Positions 1 to 5,800 of a stretch of DNA of 5,897 nt are shown here, in pieces. The notes under the pieces are model-generated. The model was not told where the DNA came from, made no database searches, and was given only the letters and a program-made list of their open reading frames with translations. The position numbers were made by a program, and so were the translations under genes. Positions within the stretch are counted from its first letter, which is position 1, and every line of letters starts with the position of its first letter. The DNA is from Elusimicrobiota bacterium (GTDB lineage Bacteria; Elusimicrobiota; Elusimicrobia; UBA1565): contig DMEZ01000041.1 of NCBI GenBank assembly GCA_003450735.1, positions 17,772-23,668 on the forward strand, in the 5' to 3' direction.

Positions 1-18
1 GGGGGCGGCCCCCCCCCC
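1..18. repeat. G/C homopolymer tract at the left edge
   Basis: Five G, one C, two G and ten C in a row form a low-complexity, partly self-complementary end. It lies inside the IPT coding region and breaks the expected protein pattern. It looks more like an error-prone contig terminus than biology, though a true phase-variable tract cannot be excluded from one sequence. Confidence 0.6.
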
Positions 19-218
19 GCCACAAGCGCTCCGGTCAGGGGGTGCCTCGGCGCCACCGCGGTGATCGTGGTGGAGGTCGCGTACACCGTGAAGCTCGAGG
101 CGTCCACCCCGTCGAACTGGACGGTGCTCTGGGCGACGTTGAAGCCCGTGCCGCTGATGGTGACCGTGGTGCCGCCGAGCGTGAACCCGGAACCCGGGTT
201 GATGGCGCTGATCGTACA
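1..218 (-). other. IPT/TIG domain of the SBBP protein, cut by the window edge
   Basis: From C817 the protein reads CTISAINPGSGFTLGGT, then TVTISGTGF, VQFDGVDAS and TTITAVAPRHP before the edge. These match, strand for strand, the IPT domain of the upstream gene. The bases at 99-116 are identical to 3262-3279, the codons for FDGVDA. The final codons (Gly run, then Pro) depart from the expected strand, which in the neighbour reads GPVPLLVTT. This suggests a sequence error in the homopolymer at 1-18. Confidence 0.8.
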
Positions 219-2666
219 GACGGAGGCGGCCGGCGGGATCGGCGCGCCGAACGCCACGACCGGGGCGATCTTCGTGACGAAGCCGTCGAAGGCGTTCTCC
301 GTCCCCGTGCCGTTGATCTGCTTGGTCGCGACGGAGCCGTCCATCAGCGAGCCGGTCACCAAGGGGAACAGGTGCGACGCCGTGAACCCCGCCACGTAGA
401 TGTTATGGTCGGCGTCGATGATGATGCCGGTCGCGGCCTGCGGCGGCGCCGCCGCTCCCAGATAGGTGAAGAAGGGCCGCGTCTGCCCGTCCGGGCCGAT
501 CGCCGCCACGAAGGCGTCCTGCCCGCCCGAGGTGTTCGACTGGACGGCCCCGGTCACGTTGATGCCGTTGGCTCCGGGAGTGAGCGTGTCGTTCGCGACG
601 ACCGGCCAATCCGAGGAGACGGTCCAGCCGGCGATATAGGCGTCGTCGCGGGAGTCCAGCGCCAGGGCGGCCGCGCGGTCGAAGCCGGTGGCGCCGATGT
701 GCGTCGCATACACCATCTCCAGGGGGGTATCCGATACCCCCGCCGCGGGGGTCTCGAAGGGGTTCAGCCTGATGACGAACGGGTCCTCTGCGCCCGTCAG
801 GACCTTCTGGTAGACGACGGGCCGCACCGAAGTCGGCAGATTGAAATAGGCGGTCGATGGGAAATCCGTGGTGGAGTTCGTCCACCCGGCCACGAACACG
901 TTGTAGGGCGCGAGGCCGCCGTTGTTGAGGGCGATGGCGGTCCCGACTTCATCGGTGTTGCCGTTGATGTAGGTCGCATAGAGCAGGCCGGTCCCGTCCG
1001 CTTTGACTTTGACGACGTACGCGTCGGACGCCCCGACCTTCGAGCTCGCGAAGTGATGGGTCACCTCGGGGAGGGTGCTCGACATCGTCTGGCCCGTCAC
1101 CCAGGCCTGGAAGCCGGCGTCCACCGCGATGGCGTTCCCGCGGGTGATCGTATCCCCGGGCCCCAGGAGCATCGAGTACACCACGGACACGCCCAGAGGC
1201 GCGATTTTCAAGACGAAGGCGCTTTCCGACGCCGTGCCCATCGTGTTGTAGGGAGCGAGCACGCTCAACGCCGGGGTGATCGGGAAATCCGTTGCGAACG
1301 TCGTCCCCGTCACGTAGGCCGCGCCGACCGAGTCCACCGCGATCGCGTTGCCGCTGTTCTTGCCGGGCGCGGTGTTGCCGCCCCAACAGGTCGAGTAGAC
1401 CAGGGCGGGGATGTTCCCCGTCTGCGTCAGCTCCGCCACGAACGCCAGCGACGTTATCGCCGAACCCGGGAGGCCGGTGCACACCTGCATCGCCGGCCCG
1501 GCGGTCGGGAAGTTCGGAGACGAGGTGGCCCCGGTGATGAAGACGCGGGGCGTGCTCGGGCTCGATTTGTCCAGGCCGATGGCGTTGCCCTGCTCATCCC
1601 AGGTGCTGCCCATCCAGGCCAGCCACATCAGGCTCGCCCCGTTCGCGCTGAGCTTCGCCACGAACACGTCCGACCCGCCGCGGTTGGTGGTGTACACTCC
1701 GGTATAGGTCGTCGTGTTGGTGGCCGCGGGAAAACCGCCGGCGCCGCTCACGGCGGAGCGCGAATAGCCGGTCACGTAGGCCTGCTTCGTCGCGTCCAAA
1801 GCGATCCCGTTGATCTTGTCGTCCACGCTGCCGCCCAGGTAGGTCGAATAGACGATCTGGGGGTCGATCACCAGTTCCTTATTCCTCATATAGTCGCCCA
1901 CGACGAACCGGACCTGCTTCTTCCCCGCGAGCGCGAAGCGCCCTTTCACGGGATTGCGCGCGCCGTTGCGCATCTGGTAGAGCGAGGGAGCCTTGTAGAT
2001 CAGCTCGCCGCCCTCGACGCCGACGATCAGGTTGCCGCGGGAGTCCAGCCGGAGGTCCTTGCCGCCCTCGAATCCCAGGAGGATGCGCCCGGGGTTGGCT
2101 CCCGGCGCCACGACGAAGTCGTGCTCGACATGCCCCTGGCTGACGTAGTAGACCATGTCGATGCCGGGGTAGACCTGGCCGTAGCGCACCTTGGCGTACT
2201 GCTCCACGCCGACCTGCCATTTCGAGGGGTCCTTGCCGAAGAAATAGCTGGTCTTCCCGGGCAGGATGTCCCGGCCTTGGACCGCGGGGCTGGCATTGGC
2301 GCCCTTGAGCTTCATGCGCACCACGTCGGACTCCCGGCCTTTGGCGCCGGCGGCCTTGGGCATGACCATGACGGCTTCCGAGGATGTCAGGTACAGGTTG
2401 TAGCCGGCAGCTCGGGCGAAGAACTTGACCGAGGGGTCGGTCTGGCCGCGGTTGGCCTCGAAATACAGGGGGACGTTGAAAGGGCTCGCGGAGGCCGGGG
2501 CATGCGCATTCCGCGCCGCGGGCTTCTCGCCGCTCAGCTTGAACGCCGCTCCACCCTTATCAGGAGAAGACGGGGCTCTCATGGATCCCGCGTAGACCGG
2601 GCCCGAAGGACCCGCCAGCAGAGTCATCGCTACGAACAGTCGGCTCATCCTGAGAATCAAATTCAT
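1..2666 (-). CDS. Secreted SBBP beta-propeller protein with DUF7948-like N-terminal module and IPT/TIG domain (3' end missing)
   Basis: Seen: an open frame runs from ATG at 2666 to the left edge without a stop (888 codons visible). Residues 1-26 form a signal peptide (basic n-region, hydrophobic LFVAMTLLAG core, VYA cleavage site before GS), with no lipobox. Residues about 60-265 carry YFEANRGQTD (68-77), YPGIDMVYY (166-174) and EHDFVVAPGANP (181-192), hallmarks of the module that precedes SBBP repeats. VIDPQIVYSTYLGG (266-279) opens the propeller. Seven blade motifs follow: YVTG 297, FITG 376, YVTG 451, WVTG 522, FVAG 591, YIAG 677, YVAG 757, mostly preceded by an [AI]hxhD-type strand. An IPT/TIG domain starts at C817 and is cut by the edge. 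Known: SBBP proteins are exported beta-propellers, generally of unknown ligand. Inferred: seven blades would suit one closed propeller, and a sorting tail like that of the upstream neighbour probably lies beyond position 1. The start at 2666 is chosen over in-frame ATGs at 2690, 2672 and 2648 for Shine-Dalgarno spacing and signal-peptide fit. The last few codons fall in a G/C homopolymer and are unreliable. Confidence 0.9.
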   Translation of the reverse strand, partial: MNLILRMSRLFVAMTLLAGPSGPVYAGSMRAPSSPDKGGAAFKLSGEKPAARNAHAPASASPFNVPLYFEANRGQTDPSVKFFARAAGYNLYLTSSEAVMVMPKAAGAKGRESDVVRMKLKGANASPAVQGRDILPGKTSYFFGKDPSKWQVGVEQYAKVRYGQVYPGIDMVYYVSQGHVEHDFVVAPGANPGRILLGFEGGKDLRLDSRGNLIVGVEGGELIYKAPSLYQMRNGARNPVKGRFALAGKKQVRFVVGDYMRNKELVIDPQIVYSTYLGGSVDDKINGIALDATKQAYVTGYSRSAVSGAGGFPAATNTTTYTGVYTTNRGGSDVFVAKLSANGASLMWLAWMGSTWDEQGNAIGLDKSSPSTPRVFITGATSSPNFPTAGPAMQVCTGLPGSAITSLAFVAELTQTGNIPALVYSTCWGGNTAPGKNSGNAIAVDSVGAAYVTGTTFATDFPITPALSVLAPYNTMGTASESAFVLKIAPLGVSVVYSMLLGPGDTITRGNAIAVDAGFQAWVTGQTMSSTLPEVTHHFASSKVGASDAYVVKVKADGTGLLYATYINGNTDEVGTAIALNNGGLAPYNVFVAGWTNSTTDFPSTAYFNLPTSVRPVVYQKVLTGAEDPFVIRLNPFETPAAGVSDTPLEMVYATHIGATGFDRAAALALDSRDDAYIAGWTVSSDWPVVANDTLTPGANGINVTGAVQSNTSGGQDAFVAAIGPDGQTRPFFTYLGAAAPPQAATGIIIDADHNIYVAGFTASHLFPLVTGSLMDGSVATKQINGTGTENAFDGFVTKIAPVVAFGAPIPPAASVCTISAINPGSGFTLGGTTVTISGTGFNVAQSTVQFDGVDASSFTVYATSTTITAVAPRHPLTGALVAGGGPP

Positions 2667-2673
2667 TTTCATT

Positions 2674-2679
2674 CCCTCC
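2674..2679 (-). promoter_or_regulatory. Shine-Dalgarno site deciding the SBBP gene start
   Basis: On the minus strand GGAGGG lies 7 bases before the ATG at 2666. It is only one base from the ATG at 2672, inside the frame if translation began at 2690, and poorly placed for 2648. It therefore favours 2666, which also gives the best signal peptide. Confidence 0.8.
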
Positions 2680-2699
2680 AAAACTTGCATCCGTTACAA

Positions 2700-2705
2700 A
2701 GTATA
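2700..2705 (-). promoter_or_regulatory. Putative -10 promoter box for the SBBP gene
   Basis: On the minus strand TATACT matches TATAAT at five of six positions and sits in one of the few AT-rich patches of the window. Transcription starting about seven bases downstream would leave a leader of roughly 27 bases containing the Shine-Dalgarno site. No good -35 box is seen at 17-base spacing (TAGTAG), so the promoter may be weak, activator-dependent or non-sigma70. Co-transcription from the upstream gene is not excluded. Confidence 0.4.
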
Positions 2706-2753
2706 GTCCCTCGCCGATTCGACTACTATTCGGAGTTCTGCTGTGAGCCTGGG

Positions 2754-2763
2754 GTAGTACTAC
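2754..2763. promoter_or_regulatory. 10-base perfect palindrome, possible operator
   Basis: GTAGTACTAC is its own reverse complement. It lies about 65 bases upstream of the inferred transcription start, where an activator could bind. It overlaps one copy of the direct repeat ACTACGGAG (2759-2767; second copy 2785-2793), and a related ACTATTCGGAG occurs at 2725-2735. A short palindrome can arise by chance; no regulator is identifiable. Confidence 0.2.
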
Positions 2764-2826
2764 GGAGGGGAGCGCTTGGTGAAAACTACGGAGCCTTGCG
2801 CCTTTCCCGACGGAGGATCCGGCTTC

Positions 2827-5800
2827 CTAATGCCGCACCACGAACTTCTTCACGCGCGAGCGCTCGGAATACCCGCCGCCATAGTCCTTCTCCAGGAGGT
2901 AGAGGTAGACGCCCGGCGCAAGCCTGGCCGTGTTGAGCGAGGAGCGCTGAGCGCCGGCCGGCCTGGCATCCTCCAGTCTGGCCACCAGATCCCCGATCAC
3001 GTTGTAGACCCTGACTCTCACCGTGCCGGGCTGGCCCATGCAGTAGGCGAAGTTCCCCGTGGCGCCGGTGGCCGGCGAGGGATAGAAGTAATCGTCTCCG
3101 CAAGCCGCGGCCGCGAGAAGGTAGATGTAATTCACCTGGCACGTGCCGACGCTGGTCGTCACCAAAAGCGGCACCGGCCCCGTCGAAAGCGATCCCGCCT
3201 GCGAATACCGCGGCGTCGTCGCGGTGATCACGGTGGAGGAAGAGTTCACCGAATAGACCGCGGCGTCCACCCCGTCGAAAGTGACGCCGCCTGGGCCGGA
3301 ATTGCCGCTGAAACCGGTGCCGGTGATGGTGATCACGGTGCCCCCGAGCGCGATGCCTGAGTTCGGATTGATGCCGCTGATCGTGCAGAGGGCCGGGGGG
3401 GTGGAGAGGTCGACCGTGAAGCGGACCTGGGACGCCGAGGTCCGGTTGCCCGCGTTGTCGGCGATGGACGCGTCCAGGGTGTGGACGCCCGCGGCCAGGC
3501 TGGCCAGGTTCACAACGGCCTGGCTCGCGCCGGCAACGGCCGCCAGAGGGTTGCCATCCAGCCTCACCAATAGGCTGGTCAGGTTCAGACCAGAGCCCCC
3601 CGCATCAGCGTAGGTGATGATCGCCGTGGTGGAGGTGTAGTGGAAGAGGCTGTTGTTCGGCGGCAAAACGATGGCAATGGTCGGCGAAGCGAGGTCAACG
3701 ATGAAGCGGACCTGGGAAGCCGACGTCCGGTTGCCCGCGTTGTCGGCGATGGACGCGTCCAGGGTGTGGGCGCCCTGGGCCAGGCCGGCGAGGTTGGCCG
3801 CGGCTTGACTTGCCCCGGCCGCCGCCGCCACCAGGTTCCCATCCAGCCTCACCTCCAGGCTTGCCAGATCGAGCCCGGTTCCCCCCGCATCCGCGTAGTC
3901 GATGGTCGCCGCAGTCGAGGTGTTGTTCATGAAGCTGCCCTCGGAGGGCCGGGCGATCGAGATGCTGGGCGAGCTCAGGGAGACCGTGAAGCTGACCTGG
4001 GACGCGGAGGTCCGGTTGCCCGCGTTGTCGGCGATGGACGCGTCCAGGGTGTGGACCCCCTCGGCCAGGCTGGCGAGGGCGACCGTCGCCTGGCTTGCGC
4101 CTGCCGAGGCCGCCAGAGGGTTCCCGTCCAGCCTCACTATCAGGCTGGCCAGGTTCAGCCCGGAGCCGCCCGCATCGGCATAGTTGACGATCGCCATGGT
4201 GGAGGTGGCGCGCATGAAGCTCCCGTTGGGCGGCTGGACGATCGATATCGCAGGCGAGGTCAGATCCACCGTGAAGCGGACCTGGGACGCTGAGGTCCGG
4301 TTGCCCGCGTTGTCGGCGATGGACGCGTCCAGGGTGTGGACGCCCTGGGCCAGGCCGGCGAGGTCGGCCGCTGCCTGGCTTGCCCCGGCCGCCGCCGCCG
4401 CCAGGTTCCCATCCAGCCTGACCACCAGGCTCGCCAGGTTGAGCCCCGCCCCCCCCGCATCCGCGTAGTCGATCACCGCCGCGGTCGAGGTGTTGTTCAT
4501 GAAGCTGCCATCAAAGGGCCGGGCGATGGAGATGACGGGCGAGCTCAGGGAGACCGTGAAGCTGACCTGGGAAGCCGAGGTCTGGTTGCCCGCGTTGTCG
4601 GCGATGGACGCGTCCAGGGTGTGGACCCCCTCGGCAAGGCTGGCCAGATCGACCGCCGCCTGGTTCGGCCCGGCCGAGGCCGCCACCAGGCTCCCATCCA
4701 GCCTGACCACCAAGCTGGCCAGGTTGAGACCAGAACCCCCTGTATCAGCGTAGTTGATGATCGCCGTGGTCGAGGCGGCGTTCATGAAGCTGCCGTTCGG
4801 CGGCAAAGCGATGGCAATGGCGGGCGAGGTGAGATCCACCGTGAAGCTGTTCTGGGTCGTGGTCCGGTTGCCCTCATTGTCAGCGATCGACGCGCTCAGG
4901 ATATGGGCGCCCTGGGCCAGGCCGGCGAGGCTGACCGTTGCCTGGCTTGCTCCGGCCGCGGCCGCTACCAGGTTCCCATCCAGCCTCACCGCCAGGCTGG
5001 CCAGGTTCAGGCCGGCCCCCCCCGCGTCCGCGTAATCGATCACGGCCGCAGTCGAGGTGTACTTCATGAAGCTTCCATCAGGCGGCAGAGCGATGGAGAT
5101 GGAGGGCGAGGTCAGGTTGACCGTGAAGGTGTTCTGGGTCGTTGCCTCGTTGCCCACGTTGTCGGCGATGGACGCGCTCAAGGTATGGGCGCCCTCGGCA
5201 AGGCTGGCCAGATCGACCGCCGCCTGGTTCGGCCCGGCCGAGGCCGCCACCAGGTTCCCATCCAGCCTGACCCTCAGGCTCGACAGGTTAAGACCCGAGC
5301 CGCCCGCATCAGCATAGTTGATGATGGCCGCAGTCGAGGTGTAGTTCATGAAGCTGCCCTGAGCCGGCCGGGCGATCGAGATGACGGGCGAGCTCAGGGA
5401 GACCGTGAAACTGACCTGGGAAGCCGAGGTCCGGTTGCCCGCGTTGTCGGCGATGGACGCGTCCAGGGTGTGGACGCCCTGGACTAGCCCCGCGAGGTTG
5501 ACCGTAGCCAGGCTCGCGCCGGCCGTCGCCGCTACCAGGGCCCCATCCAGCCTCACCCTCAGGCTCGACAGGTTGAGACCTGAGCCGCCCGTGTCCGCGT
5601 AGTTGATGAGCGCCGCAGTCGACGTATAGTTCATGAAACTGCCCTCTGCCGGCCGGGCGATCATGATCGTGGGCGAGGTCAGATCCACCGTGAAGGTGTT
5701 CGTGGTCGTGGCCGCGTTGCCCGCGTTGTCGGCGATGGACGCGCTCAGGGTGTGGACGCCCTGGGCTAGGCCGGTGAGATCAGCGGTGGCCTGGCTCGCG

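Larger units (their letters stand above)
2667..2826. other. Intergenic region between the two surface-protein genes
   Basis: This 160-base gap is less GC-rich than the genes. Read on the minus strand it holds a -10-like box at 2700-2705 and a Shine-Dalgarno sequence at 2674-2679. Farther upstream are a 10-base palindrome at 2754-2763 and a 9-base direct repeat at 2759-2767 and 2785-2793. A weak imperfect stem (GGAAGCC near 2820-2826 pairing with GGCTCC near 2791-2796, loop of about 25 bases) precedes TTTT at 2782-2785. It is too weak to call a terminator. No small gene or RNA gene is apparent. Confidence 0.7.

Noticed and set aside
403..2296. Several 60-177-codon minus-strand frames inside the SBBP gene
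   Set aside because: They are out of frame with the signal-peptide/SBBP frame, have biased Arg/Pro/Gly composition and show no family motifs.
2782..2826. Rho-independent terminator after the Ig-repeat gene
   Set aside because: Only a six-pair imperfect stem with a loop of about 25 bases and a four-base T run is found, too weak for a call.
42..2936. A 964-codon open frame on the plus strand
   Set aside because: Its translation is a low-complexity Arg/Gly/His-rich shadow with no recognisable domain. It is antisense to a frame with a signal peptide and clear SBBP and IPT motifs, and it crosses the intergenic gap into the tail of the other gene.
4336..5487. A 383-codon open frame and a periodic series of 73-94-codon frames on the plus strand of the repeat array
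   Set aside because: They recur with the repeat period because they are antisense shadows of the Ig-like units. The minus-strand translation gives the coherent domain pattern.
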